Shown: piece after piece, positions 44,341 through 64,000 of the stretch
Layout of the letters: every line of letters begins with the position of its first letter
Numbering within the stretch: position 1 is the stretch's first letter
NCBI GenBank assembly: GCA_945643635.1
Contig: CALZFC010000135.1
Coordinates: forward strand, 555,001-619,000
From: Allodiplogaster sudhausi
Taxonomy: Eukaryota; Nematoda; Chromadorea; Rhabditida; Diplogasteridae
Length of the DNA: 64,000 bases
Reading direction: 5' to 3'
Translations under genes and position numbers: made by a program
Notes under the pieces: generated by a model
The model's input: the letters and a program-made list of their open reading frames with translations, nothing else
Told to the model about the DNA's origin: nothing
Database searches by the model: none

Positions 44341-46500
44341 TAAACTATACACAGCCCGAAAGAACTATGTATATAGAGTGGGAAGACTTTCACCTTGTGA
44401 ATAGGATGTAAATAAATATCTTGGACTTGGATGCCAATTATGCACATGCAAGGCAGGCCAATCTATCCTATGTTATCTCTCCTAGAAATCGCGGCCTGAT
44501 GATGAGCAATAATTATTTTGTTGTGGTACAAAGAGGAAATGCATGCCGCGTGTGAACACTCTTGTTTTGTGTGTGTGGGAGGGGGATATTGTGTACAGAA
44601 ACATTGGTAAAGGGGTACTCAACTCAGAAAAATAGCTATATATGAATATGGATGTAGATTAGAGTATGGCTTGCATAGAAATAAAATAACAGATAACTAT
44701 AATTTGCTTACAGAGTTCAAAGACGAGAGCGTATTTTTAAGAATGTAACTGAATGAGCTGCGCAGAGGGTGAAAAGTAAAAGAGAGTCTGCGAATGGCCC
44801 TCTATTTTTAGAAGGGATCAGAGTCCGTGAATGGGCCTCTAACCCTTCATATCTAATGCTTCCTTCACTCTTCGGTAACAAACGCTCTGAAGGAAAATAG
44901 TTAAACGAGGTTTGTTATTCCGCTCAGTTTTTTGAGGTTACTGTGACGAGGCGACTACTAGAATTTCTAATATCGGAAATCAAAAAAGATGTAAATACGT
45001 ATGTATTCTTGTGCAAGCGTATTCTTCGTTCGCCCAAACCATTCTACCTTCAGATATCTGTATGTACATATGGATATACGTACATACATGCATAAGCAGA
45101 AAGCATCACGGAGCCATGAAGTCTGGTATCAATAATAGTAAACTATCTGTATGCAATGAGAGAAGTCTTCCGTATGTAGAATACTACGACGCAATATTTC
45201 AGATAAATTTTGTTTTCATGGCGAGGCAAATGGACGATGAAGTACGATCGTGAGTATATAACAATTGCAACTCAGCAGGGAAACATCAGTGGGAACCACT
45301 CTTTGTGAAGCTCATGGATTGAGTTCATCCGATAGAAAAACGAGAAACAGAATTGAAGGACAGATGAGGAAATGGAATGCTTTCACTTATCGCTTTATGT
45401 CGTATTGTCATGACAACATACGAGAACTGCGAACAGACACGGATAGAAGAAGCAGAAGAGAGAGAAAGAGAGAGAGAAGAGAAAGAGAGGATAGAGAGAA
45501 AGAGAGAAAGAGATGAGAGAGAGAGAGAAAGAGAAAGAGAAAGAGAAAGAGAGGATAGAGAGAAGAGAGAGAAAGAGAGAAGAGAGAGAAAGAGAGAAGA
45601 GAGAAAGAGATAAGAGAGAGAGAGAGAAGAAAAAGAGAAAGAGAGGATAGAGAGAAAGAGAGGAGAGAGAGAGAGAGAAAGAGAAAGAGAAAGAGAAAGA
45701 GAAAGAGAAAGAGAGGAAAGAGAGAAGAGAAAGAAAGAGAGAAGACAGAGAAAGACAGAAGATAGAGAAAGAGAGAGAGAGAGAGAGAAAAAGGGAAAGA
45801 TAGAAGAGAGAGAGAAAGAGAGAAAAGAGAGAAAGAGAAAAGAGGGATAGAGAGAGAAGAGAGAAGATGATAGTAAGAAAGAGAGAAGGAGACTGAGAGA
45901 AAGCAGAGGGACGGGGGGAGAGCATTGAAGCAACAGAAGGAGTTTTGAGATGATAGATACGCACGCAAGCAGAAGCGAAGGGAGAAAGGAGCGGTAAGAG
46001 TGAACTTCTGTCTTCTGAGAAAGACAGAATTGGCGCGTGCTGAGCACATTCCGACATTTAGAAGAGGATTTGGATACCAACTGAAAAGACTGCAGAGAGT
46101 GACCGCAGAGGGCAGAACTAATTGATACCTGAATGTTCATGAAGAGAGACTTTCTCTTTTCATCTTCATTCACTTTCATTCCTTTTCATTCAGGAAATGA
46201 CGTTCTTCTCTACTGAATTGGCCGTGTTTTGCACAGGCAGAATGGCGGGATTGAACTTCGATGAGACAAAGAGATGGACCGAGAAAGACAGAGAGAGAGA
46301 GAGAGAGAGAAGAGAGACGGAGAGAAAAAGGGACAGAGAGATACCGAGAGAGAGTGAGAGAGAGAGAGAGAAAGAGATACCACTGTGGCAAACATTCTGG
46401 ACGAAAACAGTAGAAGGAATGCAATCGCTCTGCGATGCTCACATCCGCTTCCTAGTCACAAGTCACCGGTGTTGAGCCGGCGCTGCATCGCATTCGCCAG
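44341..46500. other. No confident gene; large GA block
   Basis: 44341-45440 is AT-rich with no gene seen. 45455-45895 is a degenerate (GA)n/(AAAGAG)n block giving artefactual 213-284 residue minus-strand frames, and 46285-46380 is a second GA block. Confidence 0.5.
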
Positions 46501-48540
46501 CCGTGTTCTCGTTTTGGAAGTACATAAGTCATAAAGGAACAACAAATTTATTGCTTTAACAAAAATTAAACTAACAAGCTAGTAATAACAACCATTGGAA
46601 AACAAACAAGATTCGCGCACAAGACTACAGTACCCATCGAGCAGTTCTACCGAACCACACGGAACTATATGAACACGGATTTATATGACAACTAATCTGT
46701 GCGACTTGTTAAGGATTGTTACTATATCATGTTTAGAAATAAAGGTGTGAACATCACCCAACATTTCGACATGGAATAATGGAAATGGTACGGTCAGTTC
46801 AGGGTACGGTAGAATAAGAAAAATCTGATTTTTTTTACTATTTTGCAAACAAAAACATTTAAAAAGGATTCCAATCCATAGTGGCTAAAGAGAAAAAAGA
46901 CAAAGCCGCAATGTAAATCAAGTTCGAGTGGCTGCGACTCGCATTACCCGTTGCACAAGCGAAGCAGAGTCCTGAGCTTCAGCACTCTGACGCGGTGTCC
47001 AACGCTAGGAAGCGACGGATCAACGAGTACAGCTTCTCCCTTCACTTGGCGCAAAAGCTGCTTGATGTAGAAGCGCTAGCCCTTCGATTCCGTTGAGAGA
47101 GGAATCTAAACAAATATTTTTAAAAAAAAGTTATCCCGTTGTTTCAAGCATGCCATTTCATTATGGCAATTAAACAACAATTACATCGATTGTTTATCAA
47201 ATATAGATATCCCATTCATAATCAGCGCTTAAAAGGCAATCTAATGGTATATAGGATGCTGCATATGTACGCCTTGAGCGGAAAATATTCCTTGGTAAGG
47301 AATTCATTTCTTTATTGAAGGCAAAAGAAACTTTAGATTTTTTGCAACTTTGATTAACTTAATAACCAAAAACTGATGTGGGAACAAAAACAACAGAGCC
47401 TAAATAAAATATCTAAGATTCACCTCTTTATCCGGCGAGTGCGGAAGCAGCATCTGCTCTTTCTGGCGCCGGCGCCGAGCAGGTTATCACGCCATCGAAG
47501 AAGAACGCCTTGACCTCCTCACGAATGGCGAACTCCGAGTCGGGCATCGCTATCACAAGCTGAATAGACATATGAATACAGCAGGTTTAAGTACTGCAAA
47601 CACTTTTTATAATCATGAAGCACAAAACAGCAACTATTTTCATGGAGAGTAAAACTAATCAGCCATAATAGCCATAATACAAAACCTATTTCGAACCAAA
47701 GTTTAGCAGTGACTTTGGCTTTAAAAGGGGAAATGGAATAACTGCACCCATACCTCAGTCTTCCGTAAGACTCCTATCAGGTGCCCTTCGCGCCGAGTGC
47801 TCAGTGAGTGCCCGGAGAACTCGAATCCTCGCCGCGATCACACCCGCCCGCATCTTTGGCTCCGACTACTTCAATAGCCTAAATGGAAGCTTTTTTTTAT
47901 AAACGAAAAACATTGAGCTGTTAATGCACATGAAAGGTATTCTAACAAATGATAAATCGGACATTTCTAACATCATTCAAAGGTGAGTTTACGCTCTTGA
48001 ACACAAATTACGAATCTTCAACAGACAGATGCTTAGGCATCTTTCTGCTGAAGAACACTACACTCGCATACTGAAATAGCAAGTAAAATTTATAAAATTA
48101 ATACGGATAAACAAAGTATTATGTTTAAAAGCGACTTGCTGTCGAGGTTCAGTTGCTTTTGCCTTCAAAAAATTTACTAGGGCGAGCTTGTTTCAAATTC
48201 CACTTGTTCATGGTTGAGAGTTGTGTCACATTTAAAATTGCACCATCTTTCTGTCTCTGTCATGCAATAGTGTGTAAAAGTGAGAGACGAAAACAGTGTA
48301 AAAGAAAGTAAGCAGCCTTCTACACACGTTTGCCCTCTCACTTTTGCACACTATCTCGTTTCGCATGTCCAAACTTTAACGAACTTTGAATGTTGATGCA
48401 GTTTGCATCATGAACAAAGTCTGAAGGGAACTTTACTCATCTTTCTCATTTTCCATACTAAAACGCTCAAAAGATGATTGAAGTTTCCAAGATTAATAGC
48501 ACGGCAGGGAGCGAAAAATTTGCAGCCAAAATTAGTCTAA
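46501..48540. other. AT-rich stretch with three GC-rich islands
   Basis: Islands at about 46920-47100, 47440-47560 and 47770-47880 stand out. On the minus strand they read FYIKQLLRQVKGEAVLVDPS (with LPSVGHRVRVLKLRTLLRL), MPDSEFAIREEVKAFFFDGV and VVGAKDAGGCDRGEDSSSPG. The first and third are interrupted by in-frame stops, suggesting a decayed gene or wrong frame. Product not recognised. Confidence 0.3.
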
Positions 48541-48655
48541 TATAAAAAGGAGTAGTGGAATAAGATTGAAGAAGGTGGCGACAAATTTGTAAGATGGAAA
48601 AACTAAGAAGACAAGCGTGCTGAGATAAATATGGGAGAAAGAAAGAGTGAGGGGG

Positions 48656-48712
<57 letters not shown>

Positions 48713-49583
48713 AGAAAATGAGTTCCGAGGGAATGAAAAGATAAACGCAAGTAGAAATGAAAGCGAGAAAAGAGACAGACAGTGAGAGAAAGACGAATGA
48801 GTGGCGTTGGCAAGCTCCAGATGATTTGATTATAGAAAATATTCGTGTTTCTGCCATCCCGCACTCTGAGGCAGCCTTCTGCCAATGGCACATTCATTGC
48901 ACCCATTCTGACTATTTCTGTCTCCCCCTCCTCCCATCTCAACGAGTCGTGGTATCTGTTCGTGTCCATAACGAGGTTCTCCAGATAGAAATCTCCCTTC
49001 CCCCTCCTCATTCTCATGCTATGCAGACTTAACTAAGTAAGAGACTCTCTGTTGCCCTCGCACATCGCTCTCTCATTCTATATAATTTCTGTCAATAATT
49101 CAATTCCTAATAACGTGAAGATGACTTGAAGAATTTGAGTCTTCGAGGGAATTGAAAATTAAAGAAAGCTTCAATTGAAAACATAAACAAGTGTAGAGAG
49201 ACCGATAAATACGAACAAGAGAGGAAGACTGTGTTATATTGCGACAGTGTTCTACTCATTGAAATGTAAATATAAATTTACCTTTTAATACACATTATCA
49301 TGTCAAATAGCATGTGAATTTTTGTGAGGAATTCACTTTTTCAACGCGGATGATTTTTCCACTTAATTATTCTATTATGGACCTCGGTCGTCCGGGTAGA
49401 AGCATACATTCTTCTTTCTTCTGAGATACAGATCATCACACTATTCATTAGAAGAGGGTATGATCTCAACTTCATAATTTTTCCTATATTGGGAAAATTC
49501 TGAAGTTGAGATTGTTAGAATTTTAGACAAAATGGGATAAAATTATAGAAAAAGAGCAATGGGCAGAGAGAGGGTGAGGAAAG

Positions 49584-49636
<53 letters not shown>

Positions 49637-50407
49637 TTAAAGAATAAAGGAAAAGAGGGAGCGAAACGAAGTGTTGAGAGCCGCAGCAAGAGTGGCAGTT
49701 GTTGGCAACGGAGCCAGTGGGAAATAATAGTGTAATGCAGAAGATCCCCCCTCTCTTTTCCTATCTCTTTCTCCTAGTCTCTCTTTCTTTTCCGTTGTCT
49801 TTCTCCTAGTCTCTCTCTCCTTCCCTTTCTCTTTCTCGTTGCCTCTCTCTCCTTTCCTTTCTCTTTCTCCTTGTCTCTCTCTCCTTTCCATTCTCTTGAC
49901 ACCCCGTTTTGAGGTGCAGAGAGACAAAGAATGCACTAGTCTGACAGAGATTCAAGTTGAACCTCATCACGAGCAAGCCAAGATGATCTGAGGAAGGCAG
50001 AAAGATAATGAGAAGAGATCACCAGCAGAGATTTCAAGAAAGCAGATAGAATGAAGGGTAGAGATGGAGAGAAAAGGAGAGAGAGAGAGGGAGAGAGAGA
50101 AAAAATACAGAGAGAGAGAGAGAGAGAGAGAGTAACAGCGGTTGAGTTTCTTATCCACAGGAGGTAGGATAGATTGGCTTAGGAGAATCGGTTGGGTGCT
50201 TTGGTTTGTCTCCATCGGGGCTTCCCACTGGCTTCTCTTTCCATGTGAGTCTCTCTTTCAGATACATCTACAGTTCACTACCATTTCTCAGCCCGGACTC
50301 TCCGTCTCGTCTTTTCTCGCCATCCTCTGAACTACTTCATCTCGTCTCGTCTTTTTCTCTTCGCATCAGCAACATTAACTAAGAAGAATTCGTCTTAAAA
50401 TGGACTC
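48541..50407. other. Repeat-rich spacer upstream of the receptor kinase
   Basis: About 48820-49025 is open on both strands (plus: VVVSVRVHNEVLQIEISLPP; minus: GKGDFYLENLVMDTNRYHDS); which, if either, is coding is undecided. (GA)n at 48650-48715, 49565-49640 and 50060-50132; CT-rich at 49750-49900. The receptor kinase promoter probably lies in the last few hundred bases. Confidence 0.4.
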
Positions 50408-60723
<10,316 letters not shown>

Positions 60724-61495
60724 CTAACGCGGGTGAGGAGTTCCCTCCCTCTGGCTGCCTCGTCATATCTCTCCTTCTGTGATCTTAGTCTAGTACAAAT
60801 CCGATTCGCTCATCTCCACTGCTTGCTATTCCGTATTTATTGTATACTTTCTATATTCATAGTATTTTATGCGTTATTGGAACGACTTCTTGTCTTAAAT
60901 ATGCATATTTGTCCAATAGACAAAATCACAATACGATATCCTCTATAAAACGATATGCCATAGGGAAAAAAATCTGGCTGTTCGATATCCGATTTTTGAA
61001 AGAAGGAAGCGGCTCTTTGCTCTTCTATGAAATGCTCCTTGTCAGAAGCGCTCTATTTTTATCAGCTACCAAACAGTTTTGCAGTCCGTCCAACGCTTTT
61101 CCGACCATTGTGTATAAAGGATAGCGTACAATCTTACAATTTTTGCAAAAAAAAAAATAAAAAGTGAAAGTGGGTTAGTCGTAACCGATCAGAATAACAA
61201 AATAAAAACAATTGGCAAGTGTCGATGAATAAAGGGAAGAGTGTAGACAGAAAGGTAAAAGTAGCCATGAAATATAATGAACGAATCTTTCAAAAGAATT
61301 ACCAAGTTTTAGCCTTCAAGGGCAGCTCGAATACATCTGATGGTTATGTTGAGAGAGGACAACAGCAACTACAAAATGACATTGGATTAGAATAATCGTA
61401 ATCTTAAAACAATACTTTGTCTTATTTATTGTGAATTCATCCAGTGTCCTAGCCACATCAAGAACAGCTGAAGATTAGGTAAGAGTATATACAAA
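60724..61495. other. AT-rich spacer, no gene seen
   Basis: Contains the 3' region of the receptor kinase and probably that of the convergent minus-strand gene ending at 61496. Short open frames are not supported. Confidence 0.5.
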
Positions 61496-61789
61496 TTAAG
61501 TGAGAAGAAGAATAAGTAGCTGCTTGGAGTGGAGCAACTCTCCCCATTCATAGATCGTCCGCATCAACGAAACCAACGTGTCAAACCAAAAAGCCGCGCC
61601 ATTTTCCGTGGTGTTGATATTTAACAGAAAGCTGCCCATAGGAGTGTCACACCGTACTCTCCGAAGTACAAAATGAAAGGCACTGGAAATAGAAGGTATG
61701 GGGGGGGGGGAAGGGCGGTGGAAGTAACAGATTACAAGAAAGATTCCGGATGAGCCTCCACGGGAAGTCGTTCGTGCAGAAAGAGCCAA
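61496..61789 (-). CDS. Unidentified short gene or terminal exons
   Basis: Minus strand. A GC-richer exon from about 61682 to the stop at 61496 reads AFHFVLRRVRCDTPMGSFLL, then NGAAFWFDTLVSLMRTIYEW and ends LLILLLT. An upstream segment ending near 61742 (ARTTSRGGSSGIFL, donor gtaatc) may be the preceding exon, with a short intron containing a C-run. There is no ATG at the left end of the open frame, so the true start lies further upstream. The compact aromatic-rich sequence looks like part of a folded domain but I do not recognise it. Confidence 0.4.
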   Translation of the reverse strand: MALSARTTSRGGSSGIFLVICYFHRPSPPPIPSISSAFHFVLRRVRCDTPMGSFLLNINTTENGAAFWFDTLVSLMRTIYEWGELLHSKQLLILLLT

Positions 61790-62066
61790 TAAGTCTCTAC
61801 TCTTCAGCTTACAAGCAACAGATGCTACAATCTAAGCACAACTTTTGCAATTGGGTCCTACTATTTTGCTGCATAGAACATTTACTTTACTTTATAGTGC
61901 ATTAAGCCGCCCAACCATTTGAAGGGGAACTGATTGATTAATGATGTTTGAAAAAAACCTACATCACAAATTTTTCTCATATAATTATGTCGCGAAATAT
62001 TGAACAACATGGACAATCCGTGCTCGGCCATAAAGGACCGACTTGCATTGGCTGGAGGGTGGGTGC

Positions 62067-62683
62067 CTAAAAGTCCCTGAATTCATCGAAGAGTGTCTTC
62101 TTGGCCGGCTTGGGAGCAACTCTGCGTCTCCTCTTCTCCTTCTCTTCCTCGCTCTCCTCACCCATCTCATCATGGAAGAATTCCCAAACTTGCTCGACCG
62201 GACGAAGGAAGACAAAAACAGAAGTCAGGTTATCAGTCGAGCCAGAATCCTTTGCCTTCTCGCACAGATAGGCAGACAATGATTGCCAGTCTGCAATACA
62301 ACGAGGGTTATTAATCAAGTATACATTAAGCCAAATAATAATATTAGTAATAATTTATTGGGAGAAAATAATTTGATGAGATCACATTTGCATAACCATA
62401 ATCGTTGACGAAAATATAAAACCGTGCAATTAAAAATGGGAAAAAATGTAACAAAAGTCAGCATAAAGCTCTAAGGCTGGTTACCATATACAAAAAATGA
62501 ATGAAACAAACCTTCGACGGGACGAGTAATAATGAAATCTTTGACGTGAGTGTAGATTTCAGCATCATTCAACTCATCGGAGACTCCGTCGCAGGCCAGA
62601 AGAAGACCAAACACTGCGCCCTCCACAGACACCACTTCAATATCCGGCTCTGGACTGATCATCGGGCGGCCTTGCACATCTCC

Positions 62684-62737
<54 letters not shown>

Positions 62738-63424
62738 GAAAGAGAGAGAGAGAGAAAGAAAGAGAAGGAGAGAGAGAGATAGAGGGAGAGAGGGAGAAAG
62801 AAAGAGAGAAAGAAAGAGAAGGAGAGGGAGAGGAGAGAGAAAGAAGAAGGAGAGAGAGAAGTATGGAGAAAGAAAGAGAATGAGAGAAAGAGAGAGAGAG
62901 CAGACAGGACGGAAAACAATGACAGGAAGTGACTACATTCATGAATTACAGCCGCAAACAAAACGGAAAGAATATAAGAGAAAAAAAACCTAGCGAGCGA
63001 GTGATGTTGAGGACGCCATTCACACGCAGTTCCCCCTGCATGTAAACCACGTAGCCGCCAGCCGCCTCCACTCGCTTCACTTCAGCCTAGAGAAAGAGAG
63101 GGAAGGGAGAGGGGGAAAGAGAGAGAGAGAGAAAGAAAGAGAGAGAAGACACAGAGAGTGAGGAGAGATTGGAGAGATAGTAAATAAAGAATAAGGAAGA
63201 ATAGCAAGAAGCAAACAAATATAAGAGATAAAGATAATAAAAACGGCTAGTATTCTGACGGGGTCATTAGGGCAGTGAGGCTTGGAGATGCGAGTGGCAG
63301 AGCCCGTTGTGAGTAGGAGAGCAGCGGAGTCGCCGCACCAGGCAATGGCGGCCTTCCTCGGGCACAACGCGGCCACCACGGCAGTGCTGCCGCATCTCCA
63401 CTTCTCTTTCTCGCATCTCACAGA
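62067..63424 (-). CDS. PP2C-family (PPM) Ser/Thr phosphatase, C-terminal part
   Basis: Metal-dependent Ser/Thr phosphatase. Four exons in family order: about 63265-63424 (CGSTAVVAALCPRKAAIAWC, GDSAALL), about 62990-63087 (EVKRVEAAGGYVVYMQGELR, VNGVLNITRSL), about 62508-62685 (GRPMISPEPDIEVV, FGLLLACDGVSDELND) and 62067-62291 (STDNLTSVFVFLRPVEQVWE, then an acidic/basic tail ending TLFDEFRDF). The GDSAALL, DGVSDEL and GSTDNLT motifs hold metal-binding and structural residues of the fold. The N-terminal third, with the DGHGG metal site, was not found in 63425-64000 and is probably past the right edge. The basic KRRRRVAPKPAKK tail could be a nuclear-localisation signal. The DNLTSVFVFL strand recalls PPM1E/F but the subfamily is not decided. 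GA microsatellites fill two introns. Confidence 0.87.
62688..63185. repeat. GA microsatellites in phosphatase introns
   Basis: (GA)n/(GAAA)n at 62688-62905 and 63088-63185, separated by the EAAGGYVVYMQ exon. Both are pyrimidine-rich on the coding strand. Confidence 0.94.
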
Positions 63425-64000
63425 AAGACGAGCATCTCAAATACGAATCCAGCTTGGCGCTAATTCTTATTTTCATTCATTTTGTAAATTCCACCCTTTT
63501 TAGACCACATTTCCGATATAGCTCATCGAGAGAGGAAAAAAGGGTGGTATGAGGCTGGTGGGTATCAAAAAAGGATGGGTAAGCCAAAAATGTAACTTTT
63601 TCATAAAAAAAGGGTGGGTAAGCAAAAAAGTTGAATTTTCCTGCCTCAAAAATTGCGTGGGTAATCCGATTCGGACCCCCCTTTTATTCCCTGCTCCTCG
63701 AAAAGATCAAGCACTAACATTATTTGTACGAAACAATGGAAGAAATGTGGTTGTTGGACGGAAGTACAAGTTAGACTCTGGAACGGTCTATTCCAGTTAT
63801 TAAAAGACAATAGAGCCAGCAAATAAGTTATTTCTTTTTGGGATTAAATAGGTAAAACAATGTCCAAATTCTTGGCTTTTAAATATATTTCAGTACAAAC
63901 TAAGAAAAAAAAACTAAAAAGCGACCGGGATCTGCCAACTTACAATGCCACTGAAAACCCTCCCTAACCGACGGCACTAAAAGTCGCCCTCAGGGTTTCC
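63425..64000. other. Right-edge stretch, no exon recognised
   Basis: Has a short repeated motif (AAAAAAGGGTGGGTAAGC-like copies at about 63570-63625) and AT-rich DNA. I looked for the phosphatase N-terminal DGHGG exon on the minus strand and did not see it. Confidence 0.5.

Noticed and set aside
45325..46179. 284-residue minus-strand frame
   Set aside because: Its bulk is the GA/AAAGAG repeat at 45455-45895; the non-repeat N-terminal part has no recognisable motif.

Overview
This window comes from a compact animal nuclear genome. Intron-split genes use short GT-AG introns, often 45-60 nt, and several encode metazoan-type proteins: a Kruppel-like factor, a receptor tyrosine kinase with fibronectin III modules, a TUT4/TUT7-type uridylyltransferase and a GCNA protease. 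I see no bacterial operons, CRISPR array, rRNA or intact tRNA gene. The sequence is saturated with (GA)n/(CT)n microsatellites and derived minisatellites, which break introns apart and create many long Ser/Leu/Phe or Arg/Glu reading frames that are not genes. I cannot name the phylum from sequence alone.

Layout. 1-4035 (minus): HIRA histone chaperone, running off the left edge. 5120-14909 (minus): one large TUT4/7-like terminal uridylyltransferase with C2H2 finger, inactive nucleotidyltransferase domain, CCHC knuckle, active nucleotidyltransferase domain and second knuckle. 16221-16782 (plus): small secretory-pathway Cys-rich single-pass membrane protein. 17515-22169 (minus): KLF transcription factor with three C-terminal zinc fingers and a long low-complexity upstream part. 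22860-23656: foldback element. 23.7-28.7 kb: mostly repeats, including a 55-bp minisatellite of about 24 copies. 28737-29020 (plus): tiny membrane protein. 30.9-31.98 kb (minus): unidentified gene divergent from GCNA. 32306-37.2 kb (plus): GCNA SprT-type protease carrying a hAT-like MITE in one intron and a second foldback element with head-to-head tRNA-like sequences near its 3' end. 37718-38092 (plus): small secreted Cys-rich peptide. 38.4-41.4 kb (minus): multi-pass membrane protein with minisatellite introns. 42-50 kb: poorly resolved, repeat-rich, some exon-like fragments and a GC-rich patch with stops. 50408-60723 (plus): FN3 receptor tyrosine kinase with all kinase motifs and one 3.85-kb intron. 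61496-63424 (minus): small unidentified gene and a PP2C-family phosphatase whose N-terminal part lies outside the window or was not found.

The genes do not form a pathway. HIRA, TUT4/7 and GCNA act in chromatin assembly, RNA 3'-end tailing and germline DNA-protein crosslink repair in other animals; their adjacency here is probably incidental. The strongest unusual signals are the two related foldback elements, the hAT-like MITE with a matching 8-bp flank, and the strand polarity of intronic microsatellites (mostly pyrimidine-rich on the coding strand). Exon boundaries were placed by eye from splice dinucleotides, frame and family motifs; boundaries described as approximate have not been verified.
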